Assembly: GCA_963757065.1 (NCBI GenBank)
Contig: CAVWQC010000009.1
Location: forward strand, 61,022 to 125,021
From: PNON01 sp963757065
GTDB lineage: Bacteria; Chloroflexota; Anaerolineae; Anaerolineales; Anaerolineaceae
Direction: 5' to 3'
DNA: 64,000 bases
A program made the translations under genes and the position numbers. This document shows positions 45,412 to 55,135 of the stretch, in pieces. The notes under the pieces are model-generated. The model saw nothing but the letters and a program-made list of their open reading frames with translations. It ran no database searches and was not told the DNA's origin. Within the stretch, counting starts at the first letter, position 1, and each line of letters starts with the position of its first letter.

Positions 45412-46701
45412 TCATATTCCTTTCGCCGCGGTAGGCCGATATATTCCGACCACCCTGTTTTGTTCAATAAGGTATTTACGGGCAACGCGCAGCATGTCGT
45501 CCGGCCTTACCCTGGAAAGCCTGTCCAGATATTCTGTGAACCAGGAATAATCGGCGAACATCTCTGAATAACCCAGCCAGAATCCCTGGTTGGTAATGTT
45601 TTCTGCCCCATAAACGAATAACGCCCGGGCTTGTTTGATCGCCCGCTGAATTTCGGCATCGGTCACCACATTCTGGAGCACTTTGTCGATCTCCTCGTCG
45701 AACGCTGTGATCGCTTCCTCCGGTTTATGTTCGGGGTGGATGGTCATTGTGGTCTCGTATAAATAGGGGTCGATCGTGGCAGATAGCCCGCCATGCACAC
45801 CGACTGCCAGTTGGCTTTCGACCAGTTTCTGATACAGCCGGCTGGTTTTGTTGGAAATACCTCCCCCGCCGAACATGTTTAATCCCGATGGCCCGGTTAA
45901 TAGGCTGTCCAGGACCGTGAACGGAAAGAAATCGGGGTGATTGGCTTCTGGGGCATGATAGGCGATCTGGACGAAGACCGTTTCGCCCGGACCGGATACC
46001 TCGACCAGTTGAGCGGTTGAAGCAGTTGGCTCTGGAGTTATGGTTTGTTTAACCGGTTTTGAGGACGGCAGGCCAGCAAAGTATCCATTGATCTTGACCA
46101 GCATCTCCTTGGTGTCGAAATCCCCGGCAATAGCCAGTACCGCATTGGACGGGGTGTAATATTTTTTGTAGTAATTGTAGAGGTCATCACGCTGCATTGT
46201 CTTCAGGTCAGCCATCTCTCCAATGATCTCATAATGGTAGGGATGCTTGCTGAAGGCAGTTTTTTGAACTGCTTCCCCCAACTGGAACATGGGTTCGTTC
46301 TCATTCCCTTCCCGTTCAGAGATGATGACTGTCCGTTCTGAGGCAACCTCCGCCGGATCGTAGACACTGTTGACCATCCGATCCGATTCCAGCTTCAGGG
46401 CAATGTCAATTTTTTCGGCCGGCATGGTCTCCAAAAATGTGGTCCAGTCCAGGAAGGTGAATGCATTCCACATGCCTCCTTCCCGTGAGATGATCTTATC
46501 CATTACTCCTGGCGGAAACTGGCGTGTTCCCTTGAACTGCATATGTTCCACCCAGTGCGAAATGCCGGTGATTCCGGGTGTTTCGTTCCTTGAACCCACC
46601 CGGTACCAGACCCAACTGCTGATGATGGGTGATGAGTGGATCTCTTTCAGTTGTACTTGCAAGCCATTTTCCAGCCTGGTTTTGGTGATTAGCTGCTCCA
46701 T
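45412..46701 (-). CDS. M16-family zinc peptidase, catalytic subunit
   Basis: A 429-residue peptidase with the intact inverted zinc motif HWVEH in GISHWVEHMQFKGT (His, Glu, His) and a downstream Glu in MFQLGEAVQKTAF. N-terminal TRLENGLQVQLKEIHSS and the GSRNETPGITG loop are typical. No signal peptide, so it is probably cytoplasmic. The gene pair (catalytic then non-catalytic) suggests a heterodimer cleaving peptides or leader sequences. It stands at the head of the pair; the promoter should be within 46702-46918. Confidence 0.93.
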   Translation of the reverse strand: MEQLITKTRLENGLQVQLKEIHSSPIISSWVWYRVGSRNETPGITGISHWVEHMQFKGTRQFPPGVMDKIISREGGMWNAFTFLDWTTFLETMPAEKIDIALKLESDRMVNSVYDPAEVASERTVIISEREGNENEPMFQLGEAVQKTAFSKHPYHYEIIGEMADLKTMQRDDLYNYYKKYYTPSNAVLAIAGDFDTKEMLVKINGYFAGLPSSKPVKQTITPEPTASTAQLVEVSGPGETVFVQIAYHAPEANHPDFFPFTVLDSLLTGPSGLNMFGGGGISNKTSRLYQKLVESQLAVGVHGGLSATIDPYLYETTMTIHPEHKPEEAITAFDEEIDKVLQNVVTDAEIQRAIKQARALFVYGAENITNQGFWLGYSEMFADYSWFTEYLDRLSRVRPDDMLRVARKYLIEQNRVVGIYRPTAAKGI

Positions 46702-46918
46702 TTATTCAATCCTTATTCTTCAATGTGTTATAAGATATTACCTGAAATATCCAATTTTTTAGTGATCATTCAGCCGGAAAATCAGGTGATTGGTATTTAG
46801 AAATATAAGCATCATTAATTACATTCGTTATAATATTCACTATATCATATCGTTCTGAATCTGAATAATGAAACCAGATATAATTGTTAGACATTAAAAG
46901 TATGAAGGAGTAACACTG

Positions 46919-48259
46919 ATGGTGGATTCTGGTTATATCGTAGCAGTAATTGGTGCCGGTCCTGCCGGAATTTTTGCCACCAAACAGTTGGTTACTTATG
47001 GACATGAAGTTATCCTGCTCAACAAGGATATTAAGCCGGGTGGATTAGCTGAGTATGGCATTTACCCCACCAAACATAAGATGAAAGAAGGATTAAGGAA
47101 TCAATTCCGCTCCATTCTTTCGGATCCAAAGGTTCATTACTTCGGAAATATCGAAGTAGGCCGGGTGGGTGATATTACCTTTGATGAGATCCGTCAAATG
47201 GGGTTCAGTGCTATTCTGGTTACTGCCGGAGCACAGGCAGCCCGGCATCTCGGTGTTGCCGGTGAAGAGTTGAAAGGTGTGTACCACGCCAAGGATGTGG
47301 TGTATCACTACAATGGACTCCCACCTTACAGCCAGAAGGATTTCAGTGTTGGTAAGAGAGTGGCTATCGTAGGCGCTGGAAACGTCATGCTGGATCTGGC
47401 GCATTGGCTCATCGAAATGGTCAAAGTAGACGAAGTGATTTCGGTCATCAGGCGCGGCCCGGCAGAGGTCAAGTTTGACAAAAAGGAACTGGAAAACGTC
47501 ATCTCATACCTTGATATTCTCGCTTTGGATGCAGAGCTGGATAGGGTTGCTCCTTTCATGCGGGAAGTCGGTGAAGATCCGGAAGAATCCCGCGAATTTT
47601 ATCGGGCTGCTTCACACAAAGCAGTACCGCATGATGCTCCCACCCGTTTTATCTTAAAATTTCTATCGGCACCCAAACTCCTGGTAGGTGATGAAAATGG
47701 CAGGGTCAAGGGCTTGATCATTGAAGAGACAAAACTGCAGGAGTCGCACGGAACAATCAAAGCCGTGGGTACAGGGATTCAGCATACTCTGGATGTGGAT
47801 ACAGTCATCCTGGCGATTGGCGACCAGGTGGACCAAAACCTTGGTCTTCCATTTGCAGGGAGCCAGTATATCCACAACCAGCAGCCGGTGTATCCTGAGG
47901 AAGGTATTTCTTATGAGGTGTCTGACCCGGAAACCGGCAAACCAATGGAAGGAATTTTCCTTGCCGGCTGGTCCAGGCAGGCCAGTACAGGGCTGGTTGG
48001 AATTGCCAGGAAAGACGCAGTAAATGCTTCCACGGCAGTCAATGCCTACCTGTTGGATAATAAACCGCTGCCCACTAAGGAAATTGTAGATATTATGGAA
48101 GCAGCCCTGATGCATTGTTTAAATTGTGTCGATTATGCTGACATTCAGCTCCTGGAACGAATCGAGCAGGAAAAAGCAGTTGAGTTGGGTTTGGAAGAGT
48201 TTAAATTTGACACCAACGAAAAGATGCTGATGGCTATTCGCTCCGGTTTGATCGCCTGA
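46919..48259 (+). CDS. FAD/NAD(P)-dependent oxidoreductase, glutamate-synthase small-subunit-like
   Basis: A 446-residue pyridine-nucleotide oxidoreductase. The FAD motif is YIVAVIGAGPAGIFATKQL and the NAD(P) motif is RVAIVGAGNVMLDLAHWL. The intermediate and end regions resemble the beta chain of glutamate synthase and related NADPH:ferredoxin-type reductases: KPGGLAEYGIYPTKHKMKEGL, LVTAGAQAARHLGVAGEELKGVYHA, then AGWSRQASTGLVGIARKDA. It lacks the N-terminal cysteine cluster of GltD, so it probably feeds electrons to another protein. GGAGTAACACTG precedes the ATG. Alone on the forward strand. Confidence 0.88.
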   Translation: MVDSGYIVAVIGAGPAGIFATKQLVTYGHEVILLNKDIKPGGLAEYGIYPTKHKMKEGLRNQFRSILSDPKVHYFGNIEVGRVGDITFDEIRQMGFSAILVTAGAQAARHLGVAGEELKGVYHAKDVVYHYNGLPPYSQKDFSVGKRVAIVGAGNVMLDLAHWLIEMVKVDEVISVIRRGPAEVKFDKKELENVISYLDILALDAELDRVAPFMREVGEDPEESREFYRAASHKAVPHDAPTRFILKFLSAPKLLVGDENGRVKGLIIEETKLQESHGTIKAVGTGIQHTLDVDTVILAIGDQVDQNLGLPFAGSQYIHNQQPVYPEEGISYEVSDPETGKPMEGIFLAGWSRQASTGLVGIARKDAVNASTAVNAYLLDNKPLPTKEIVDIMEAALMHCLNCVDYADIQLLERIEQEKAVELGLEEFKFDTNEKMLMAIRSGLIA

Positions 48260-48441
48260 CAATATCCTTAACCATCCAGCCCGGTTGTTCAAGTCCAGCA
48301 TTTTCGGTGAACGATTGCTTTAACCAAGCTATTGGTAAATATCCGGTCATTTCTCAGGCGATTTGCGGTAAAATGAGGGTTTGTGCCTTGAATTTCGCAA
48401 TGTAATTATAATTTTTGTCATCATCAGAGAATAGGTGTTAT

Positions 48442-49464
48442 ATGGATGGAAGTTTCTCAATTGAAACCCAGGGATTGGGCAGGGTTTATAAGATCCGTAA
48501 TCCCGGAAAAAAGGAAGCCAAGACGTTAACCGCTTTGGAAGGTGTCGACCTGCAAATTCAGCGCGGCGAGTTATTTGGGATATTGGGGCCAAATGGCGCT
48601 GGCAAGACAACCCTGATCAAAATCCTAACCACGTTGCTTTCGCCGACCCACGGTACCGCCCATGTTGCCGGTTTTGATGTCACGAAAGACCCGGAAAATG
48701 TACGCAGCCGGATCAATATGGTTTCAGGTGGTGAGTCTTCCGGATATGGTCTGTTGACCGTCCGTGAAAACCTTTGGATGTTTGCACAATTTTATGGCAT
48801 CCCCAGCAAGGAAGCCAACGAACGCATTAAAACTCTGCTAAAAATCGTGGGGATTGAGGACCGCGCCAACACCCGCTCCTCCTCCTTGTCCACCGGCTTG
48901 CGCCAGAAGATGAACATTGTTCGCGGTTTCCTGACCGATCCAGAGATCCTATTCCTGGACGAACCTACATTGGGACTGGATGTTGGAGCTTCCCGCTCGG
49001 TGCGTGATTTTATCCGCCGCTGGATGGACGAAAACCGCCAGCGCACCTTATTGTTGACCACTCACTATATGGTCGAGGCGGAAGAATTATGTGATCGGGT
49101 GGCGATCATCAATAAAGGCAAGCTTCTCGCCTGCGGTACGCCCGCGAGCCTCAAACAATCTCAACAGCGTGAAGCCATATTCCAGATCGACCTGGACTCC
49201 CCGAAAGGACTGGATGTTTCAGCGTTCGAACAACTGGCTGGCGTGAATATGGTCAAGCTCCATGATGAAGAGGGCAAAACCGTGATGGATTTGGCTCTGA
49301 GTGAAGAAGCGGTGCTTGCCAATGTGATCGCTTTAGCCACCAGCCTCGGAGCTCAGATCATAACCTTGCAGAAACGCGAACCGACACTGGAAGACGTCTT
49401 TGTCCGCCTGGTTGGTCAACGGATGGAAGAGGTTGAACATGGCAATGATGCTGCCTCCAATTAA
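48442..49464 (+). CDS. ABC transporter ATP-binding protein (DrrA/ABC-2 type)
   Basis: A 340-residue ATPase for an ABC-2 exporter. Walker A is LGPNGAGKTTLIKIL, the signature is SSLSTGLRQKM, Walker B is ILFLDEPTLGLDVG, with the H-loop THYMVEAEEL. The C-terminal extension (about 225-340) is like DrrA-type proteins. Start at 48442 is preferred because AGGTG lies upstream; the frame to 48415 gives a non-typical N-terminus. Its stop overlaps the start of the first permease (49439). Exporter substrate cannot be deduced (drug, lipid or polysaccharide). Confidence 0.92.
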   Translation: MDGSFSIETQGLGRVYKIRNPGKKEAKTLTALEGVDLQIQRGELFGILGPNGAGKTTLIKILTTLLSPTHGTAHVAGFDVTKDPENVRSRINMVSGGESSGYGLLTVRENLWMFAQFYGIPSKEANERIKTLLKIVGIEDRANTRSSSLSTGLRQKMNIVRGFLTDPEILFLDEPTLGLDVGASRSVRDFIRRWMDENRQRTLLLTTHYMVEAEELCDRVAIINKGKLLACGTPASLKQSQQREAIFQIDLDSPKGLDVSAFEQLAGVNMVKLHDEEGKTVMDLALSEEAVLANVIALATSLGAQIITLQKREPTLEDVFVRLVGQRMEEVEHGNDAASN

Positions 49465-50287
49465 AAAACGTCAAACCGGCTGGCGCCTATTTTTGATGAC
49501 GGTCATAGGACGTTCCTATCCGCGCGTTGTGGGAATGCAGCGCGAGTTATCGTGGATCTTTTTCGATACATTCCTTCCCATGCTGGGTGTGGTGGCATAC
49601 GTCTTTGTCTATCGGGCGATCAAAGCACCTGAAGATTACGTGGGTTTTGTCGTGGTGGGTGGAGCAATGATGGCCTATTGGATGAATGTCCTCTGGTCCA
49701 TGTCTTCCCAGCTATACTGGGAAAAAGAAACCGGCAATCTTGCCCTGTATATCATCTCTCCCGGACCCATGATGGGAATACTTTTAGGCATGGCGATGGG
49801 CGGCTTATTTGCCACGACTCTGCGTGCTCTGGGAATTGTCATTCTTGGCAGTCTATTGTTCCAGGTTCACTATGTCATTGTCAGTTTCGGACAGCTATTT
49901 CTGGTTTTCTTCCTGACGATGGTCGCATTATACGGCCTGGGGATGATGACCGCATCCCTGTATCTACTCCTCAGCCGTGAAGCTTATCATCTCTCCAACC
50001 TGGCACAGGAACCCATTTTTCTGATCTCAGGGTTTTACTTTCCCATTAAAAGCTTCCCGGCGTGGGTGCCCTTTGTCGGGTCCATCATCCCGTTGACCAT
50101 GGGAATGGATGCCATGCGCCAACTGGCTTTTGCGAGCGGACCCAGCCTGGGTTGGATCAGTGTGAAATTGGAATTGATCGGGTTGGTGGTTTTGTCGGTT
50201 CTATTCCTGATTAGTGCCCGTATCCTGTTGGACTATATGGAACGGCTGGCTGTTCGTGAAGGACGGCTGACTGAAAGTCGAGCTTAA
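49439..50287 (+). CDS. ABC-2 type permease, first subunit
   Basis: A 283-residue membrane protein with about six hydrophobic helices in the ABC-2 order. The segment PIFLISGFYFPIKSFPAWVPFVGSIIPLTMGMDAMR is the typical linker between the last two helices, with conserved Phe-Pro. It starts within the ATPase gene (26-bp overlap) and ends 1 bp before the second permease, so the three are an operon for a heterodimeric exporter. Confidence 0.85.
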   Translation: MAMMLPPIKKRQTGWRLFLMTVIGRSYPRVVGMQRELSWIFFDTFLPMLGVVAYVFVYRAIKAPEDYVGFVVVGGAMMAYWMNVLWSMSSQLYWEKETGNLALYIISPGPMMGILLGMAMGGLFATTLRALGIVILGSLLFQVHYVIVSFGQLFLVFFLTMVALYGLGMMTASLYLLLSREAYHLSNLAQEPIFLISGFYFPIKSFPAWVPFVGSIIPLTMGMDAMRQLAFASGPSLGWISVKLELIGLVVLSVLFLISARILLDYMERLAVREGRLTESRA

Positions 50288-50288
50288 T

Positions 50289-51159
50289 GTGAATTCTAAA
50301 ACTCCCAATGGTTCTGTTGCCTGGCGATCGTTTCGTATGGCTACCTGGCTGGGTTGGAAGATCGAATCCAACTGGACGGATCCATTCCTGTTTGCAGTCT
50401 ACTCCATCGTCAAACCGCTTGCGGCCGCGATGATCCTGGTCGTGATGTACGGGGTGATCAGCCAGGGCCAGTTTGGCTCACCGGTATTTGCCTATCTATT
50501 TATCGGCAATGCTTTTTACCAGTATGTGGGCATGGTGATGGTCGGCGTCTCGTGGGCCATTGTGGATGACCGCGAGCATTATCGCACCCTCAAATATTTA
50601 TACGTATCCCCGATCAGTATTCCGTTCTACCTTTTAGGGCGCGGGGTTTCACGCATCATAATCACTACCTTTTCGGTGTTCATCATCATGCTGGTCGGGG
50701 TGCTCTTTCCTGAAGATCCCCTTTGACCCGGCGAAGATCGATTGGGTGCTGTTGATCATCAGTGTGATCATTGGGATCATCATGCTGGCCATGCTGGGTC
50801 TCCTGCTGGCTGGGGCGACTTTACGGATGGCACAGTACAGCTTTAATATTGGCGATTCTGTGGCAGGAGCCCTTTACCTGTTCAGCGGCGCCATATTTCC
50901 GCTGCAGGTTCTGCCGGCATTTTTACGTCCCATCGGCTACATTATGCCCATATCCTACTGGCTGGAACTGATCCGCCGCGCATTGGTAGGCAGCGTTGCC
51001 GAAGCCTTCCCGACTTTTACTAATTTTTCCAATTCTGATCTGATGCTAATATTGATCGGATTGACGATATTTTTTGGGGTTGTCAGCGTGTGGGCCTGGA
51101 AGAAATTTGACTGGCAGGCACGCGAACGCGGCTTGATCGACCAGACCAATAATTATTGA
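50289..51159 (+). CDS. ABC-2 type permease, second subunit (one frame break)
   Basis: About 290 residues if read across a break near 50703-50710. The first part has the N-terminal helices and VDDREHYRTLKYLYVSPI. There the frame stops after FPEDPL; shifting one base gives KIPFDPAKIDWVLLI and the remaining helices, with YLFSGAIFPLQVLPAFLRPIGYIMPISYWLEL matching the first subunit's linker. It uses a GTG start that follows the first permease stop after one base. It should form the second membrane half of the exporter. Confidence 0.8.
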
Positions 51160-51194
51160 TCCGGTTTCGCCGAAAACCATATTGATTTATTTGC

Positions 51195-51668
51195 TCAGTT
51201 GGGCTTATTTCGTGTTGGTTTTCTGAGTACAGGCAAAAGAAGTAAAAATCCTACGCCTATCACAAATTCACCGATCTCAAATCCCCGTGCTTGCCAGGGA
51301 CCAAAATAAGGTGTACCTGGTAACGGGTGGCTGCCAAATCCAAATACATCCGCCATTCCCGAAAAAGCTGCTAAAACAAATCCGGTACTGATAAGCCTGA
51401 GTCCAAAATCTGCTTTAATGCTGCGGGTCTGTTTTCCCCACAGGCTGGCAAGGCTTACATATCCGCCAATGCAAATAATGCCCAGTCCGACCAAAAAGAC
51501 TACGATCTGCACAAAACCCACCACCGGGCTGCGGTCCAAACCAAACAGGGCAGGCCTTGCCCCAAAAACGAATATAAACAGCCCAACCAGGCTCAATCCA
51601 ATTCCAAAACGGATCCTCCACGGCATATTCGTCTTTAGTTTCAGGGGTTTTGTTTGACCTTTGTCCAT
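51195..51668 (-). CDS. Four-helix membrane protein, unknown function
   Basis: A 157-residue protein with about four hydrophobic segments (FGIGLSLVGLFIFVFG, VGFVQIVVFLVGLGIICIGG, and two later). A polar, basic N-terminus of about 15 residues and a basic C-terminus suggest both ends are in the cytoplasm. No family recognised. It lies 1 bp after the M19 dipeptidase gene and is likely co-transcribed with it. Confidence 0.55.
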   Translation of the reverse strand: MDKGQTKPLKLKTNMPWRIRFGIGLSLVGLFIFVFGARPALFGLDRSPVVGFVQIVVFLVGLGIICIGGYVSLASLWGKQTRSIKADFGLRLISTGFVLAAFSGMADVFGFGSHPLPGTPYFGPWQARGFEIGEFVIGVGFLLLLPVLRKPTRNKPN

Positions 51669-51669
51669 A

Positions 51670-52791
51670 TTATGATTCCGGTAGATTCTTTCGAAGATAA
51701 TCGATCCAATTCAACCCGAAGATCCTGGCGATATCATTCTGAGTGTACCCCTTTAATTCTAGCATTGGAATAATCAGCCCGATATCTGCCATCGAGTTCA
51801 ATTCAGCAGGAGTGGATTGATAACCAAACCCTCCATCAAAGTCGGTGCCAATACCTACATGGTCGGCAGAACCTAAAAGCTGGCATACATAATCGATCTG
51901 ATCGACATAAACAGTCAAAGTCACATCTTCCTTGGGGTCGCCTTTTTTCCATTTTGCGCTCAGGAACAGGTTATAAGGAACAATACCAACGACCCCGCCC
52001 CGCTCTGCCAGTTCTATGATGATATTATCCGAGAGGAACCGGTTGCTCTCCCGGGCTTTCATGAGAGTCTGGGGATTAGAATGAGTTGCAATGATCTTGC
52101 CGGAATAGTGGTTAAACGTTCCCTGAACCGACTGGATATCCATATGGCTGATGTCCAGGATGGCACCAATCGATTCGATCACCTTGACCAATTCGATGCC
52201 GTCACGGGTGAGCGGTCCGGGTTCTTTTGTTCCACCCGTGTACCGGTTGCCTCCCCATGCAGGTCCAAATATCCGCACACCGCGTTCAAACCATTCTTCC
52301 ACTTCCTGCGGTTCGCGGACACCTTCGGCCCCTTCCATGGAGTAGATCAACCCAACCGGGATGTTTTTCGGTGTATTATTGCTGGCGGTTTGTCTGTTTA
52401 TTAGGCTTTCCAGTTGGGAACGATTGTATACCGGTTGGAACATATCCGGGCTTTCGCCGGTCAACCGGTCATATGCCTCTAGCTGATCCAGATAAAACTG
52501 GTGAGCTTCCATTACGTTTTTATAGGAAAGGATATCCCAATCGCCTTCCTTGGAACGTATAGGAGCAGCGAAAAGGGTGGCAAAAATCAACGCTGTATTT
52601 ACAGCTTGATATTCCGGGTAACCAAGCATGCTATCCCCGTTAACACCAGGAAAGACGCTGCCTTTTTCTTTCTTTCTGGTCTCAAAAGCGGATAAACGGT
52701 AATCGCGCCCGAAGGTCAGCATGTTCCAGGCCAGATCTTCGTGAGAATCAACCATCAAGGGAGTAGTTTTACTGGTTTTAGTATCTGCCAT
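51670..52791 (-). CDS. Membrane dipeptidase / M19-family metallopeptidase
   Basis: A 373-residue renal-dipeptidase-like amidohydrolase-fold enzyme. Metal-binding and active-site segments: MVDSHEDLAWNML (His-x-Asp), IYSMEGAEGVREPQ (bridging Glu), SHMD in ILDISHMDIQ and ATHSNPQTLM (His residues), and IGTDFDGGFGY. There is no signal peptide, so it is probably cytoplasmic. Family members split dipeptides, often with a D-amino acid at the end, or related amides. A terminator of the preceding rpsA gene is 14 bp away. Confidence 0.9.
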   Translation of the reverse strand: MADTKTSKTTPLMVDSHEDLAWNMLTFGRDYRLSAFETRKKEKGSVFPGVNGDSMLGYPEYQAVNTALIFATLFAAPIRSKEGDWDILSYKNVMEAHQFYLDQLEAYDRLTGESPDMFQPVYNRSQLESLINRQTASNNTPKNIPVGLIYSMEGAEGVREPQEVEEWFERGVRIFGPAWGGNRYTGGTKEPGPLTRDGIELVKVIESIGAILDISHMDIQSVQGTFNHYSGKIIATHSNPQTLMKARESNRFLSDNIIIELAERGGVVGIVPYNLFLSAKWKKGDPKEDVTLTVYVDQIDYVCQLLGSADHVGIGTDFDGGFGYQSTPAELNSMADIGLIIPMLELKGYTQNDIARIFGLNWIDYLRKNLPES

Positions 52792-52804
52792 ATTGCGAAT
52801 AAAA

Positions 52805-52831
52805 AAAGCGCACCAGCGGCTGGTGCGCTTT
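52805..52831 (-). terminator. Terminator of rpsA
   Basis: AAAGCGCACCA (52805-52815) pairs with TGGTGCGCTTT (52821-52831) around GCGGC. On the reverse strand the stem is followed by a run of T, so it ends the rpsA transcript just before the M19 gene. Confidence 0.85.
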
Positions 52832-52844
52832 CAAATTGATATTA

Positions 52845-54074
52845 TTAGTCTTTTTTATCTTCGTCGGTGATCTCGTCCATCTGGTCAGCCAGGGTCTGCC
52901 AATCCATCTCGGAATAAGCAGGTGAATCCACCCGGCGCAGGCTCAAGCCAATGCGATGATTTTCTGTATCGATCTTGAGGACTCTCAATGTAACGACATC
53001 GCCTTCTTTTAATACTTCTTTGGGGTGCTCGATGCGTTTCTCTGATAATTCAGAGATGTGGATGAGCCCTTCGATATCGCCTTCAAGCCGCGCAAAAGCG
53101 CCAAATTTTGCCAGTTTTGTGATCTTGCCTTCCACGAGCTGCCCAACGGTGATGTGAGAAACCTGGTTGCCCCAGGGATCATTCTGCAGTTGGCGAATGG
53201 AAAGGCCTATGCGTTTCTTTTCGCGGTCGATGGAGATGATCTTGACGTTGACTTCTTCGCCGATCTTGAGGACTTCATCGGGTTTGTTGATACGATCCCA
53301 TGAGATCTCAGAAAGGTGAACCAGGCCATCGGCGCCATTGATGTTGACGAATGCACCAAAATCAGCCAGGCTGGTAACACGACCGGTGCGGACGTCGCCT
53401 TCCTTGAGTTCTTCAAGGATGCGGTCTTTGACAGATTCGCGGGTTTCGGTGCTGGCAGCGCGTTCAGATAATATCAATCGGCGGCGTTCGCGATCGACTT
53501 CAATGACACGTACGGTGATGGGTTCTCCCACCATTTTGGACCATCTCTGGTCGGGGGTGTCGCCAGTCATTCCAGCGCGGCGGGTGAGGCTGATCTGGGA
53601 TGAAGGCACAAAACCACGTAAACCACCCAGCGGAACAATAAGTCCGCCTTTGTTATAGCCAATGATCTCTGAATCGAAGCTGGCTCCGGATGCCTGTTTT
53701 TCTTCGGCTTCCTTCCAACTGGCTTCGTCGCGGGCGCGGATGTAAGAGAGGACTACGTCCCCACTCTGATCTTCGGGGTTGATGACATAAACATCAATCT
53801 CTTCGCCCACGGTCATCTTCGCCAGAACTTCCGGCGGGATGGCTTCGAATTCTTTGCCCGTAATGACACCTTCGGACTTGGTGCCAATACTGACCAGGAT
53901 CTGGCTCGCGCCGATGCTGGCTATAGTTCCCTTACGGGTCTCGCCCTGGACAGGAGATTCGATGTTGCCTAAACCTTCTGCTGCGAGTAGTGATTCCATG
54001 TTTTGGTGATTTTCGGTTGTTTCCCCCTGCTCGAGGTGGGATTCGGTTTGATCCATATGATTACAAGACTCCAT
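52845..54074 (-). CDS. rpsA: 30S ribosomal protein S1
   Basis: Binds mRNA at the ribosome. At 409 residues it has four S1 RNA-binding repeats; the most recognisable are GDVRTGRVTSLADFGAFVNI, DGLVHLSEISWDRI, GQLVEGKITKLAKFGAFARL and EGLIHISELSEKRI, spaced about 85 residues. The first repeat region (residues 40-110) is more diverged, as in Gram-positive and Chloroflexota S1. The start may be the ATG at 54074 or, with GGAG in front, at 54056. It is shorter than the six-repeat proteobacterial protein. Confidence 0.93.
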   Translation of the reverse strand: MESCNHMDQTESHLEQGETTENHQNMESLLAAEGLGNIESPVQGETRKGTIASIGASQILVSIGTKSEGVITGKEFEAIPPEVLAKMTVGEEIDVYVINPEDQSGDVVLSYIRARDEASWKEAEEKQASGASFDSEIIGYNKGGLIVPLGGLRGFVPSSQISLTRRAGMTGDTPDQRWSKMVGEPITVRVIEVDRERRRLILSERAASTETRESVKDRILEELKEGDVRTGRVTSLADFGAFVNINGADGLVHLSEISWDRINKPDEVLKIGEEVNVKIISIDREKKRIGLSIRQLQNDPWGNQVSHITVGQLVEGKITKLAKFGAFARLEGDIEGLIHISELSEKRIEHPKEVLKEGDVVTLRVLKIDTENHRIGLSLRRVDSPAYSEMDWQTLADQMDEITDEDKKD

Positions 54075-54684
54075 TTTCAGCGAAATGTCTTAGCATTATA
54101 AGAGATTAACGATTTCTTTGCAACCCTATGCATAAAACCATGCGGAATGAAGGAATGTTTTTATCAAAACATTAGCTGGGACTTGTAGACTTCAATTCGA
54201 ATATGCTAAAACTGCACTAAAGCTTGATGTTCGCCTATTTATTCATTTCAGTATTTCCTGGTGGGTTATAATTAAGTAGGGTTTATTGGAATAAAGAGCA
54301 TCCTTTATTTTTTCTTCGGGTTAATTAATAAAACAGCTTTTACCAAATATTTAAGTAATTGCTTTCTAGCTGGGTTACATACCTCGTTGCGAAAAGGGAG
54401 AAATCATAACTGACAAAAAACCAGCCTTCAGGTTTATTCCAATGAGTTAAAACAGTACCAGAAAAATGAATTTGCCATATTAATAAATGGACTTCCCCAC
54501 CCCCGGACACCACTGAAAATAGTGTCATTGATGTGGTGATCATTACAAAGGAATTCTTCTTAAGGTGAATGAGGGTGACTTATTCTAAGTATTTGGGAGA
54601 GAGAAACCCAAATGGATGTAATTTATGTTTGGGTTTGTCAAAAGATCAATTGTATTCAGCTTATTTATTTTAAGGAGGTTAACA
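54075..54684. other. Intergenic region with an inverted repeat before the SCP2 gene
   Basis: About 610 bp with no convincing gene; it is AT-rich and any small frame is poor. AAACCCAAA (54604-54612) pairs with TTTGGGTTT (54628-54636), perhaps a structured leader of the SCP2 gene. Promoters for rpsA (reverse) and the SCP2 gene (forward) must lie here, but I cannot place them. Confidence 0.5.
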
Positions 54685-55095
54685 ATGGGTACACAGTTTC
54701 CAAGCGATGAATGGGTCAAAATGATGATGGAAGATTTGAACAAATCTGATACCTATTTGGAAGCAGCCAAAAATTGGGAAGGTGACTTCTACTTCATAAT
54801 TGATCCATTTGGCAAACATGATAAACCAACCATGCTTTATATGGACCTCATGCATGGCAAATGCCGGGAGGCTTTTTATGTTATTGACCCGGACGTCCGC
54901 AAACCTGTTTTTCGGCTTTCGGGCACCATTGAAAACTGGAAAAAAGTAATGACCAAGCAGATGGACCCCATGCAGGCAATGATGACAGGCAAACTGAAAC
55001 TTCAGGGAAACATGGCAATGGTCATGAAAAACGTGAGGGCAGCAAAAGAGTTGGTAGAAAGCTGTACCCGTATAGATACTGATTTTCCAGTCTAA
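54685..55095 (+). CDS. SCP2 sterol-carrier-domain protein
   Basis: A 136-residue SCP2-like lipid-binding domain. The pattern from WEGDFYFIIDP through MLYMDLMHGKCREAFYVI and the end LKLQGNMAMVMKNVRAA is typical: a hydrophobic tunnel that binds lipids or fatty-acyl chains. The start at 54685 has a strong TAAGGAGGTTAACA site; the longer open frame to 54625 is not conserved-looking. It precedes the iron alcohol dehydrogenase and AOR genes on the same strand, 40 bp away, suggesting a shared role in handling hydrophobic aldehydes or alcohols. Confidence 0.85.
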   Translation: MGTQFPSDEWVKMMMEDLNKSDTYLEAAKNWEGDFYFIIDPFGKHDKPTMLYMDLMHGKCREAFYVIDPDVRKPVFRLSGTIENWKKVMTKQMDPMQAMMTGKLKLQGNMAMVMKNVRAAKELVESCTRIDTDFPV

Positions 55096-55135
55096 TCCAT
55101 TCACCTTTCTCGATTAATTATCAAGGAGAGCCAAA

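Noticed and set aside
54340..54543. Reverse-strand open frame of 67 codons in the gap before the SCP2 gene
   Set aside because: It has no convincing ribosome site, a composition unlike its neighbours and no family signal. It lies in an AT-rich gap and is probably chance.
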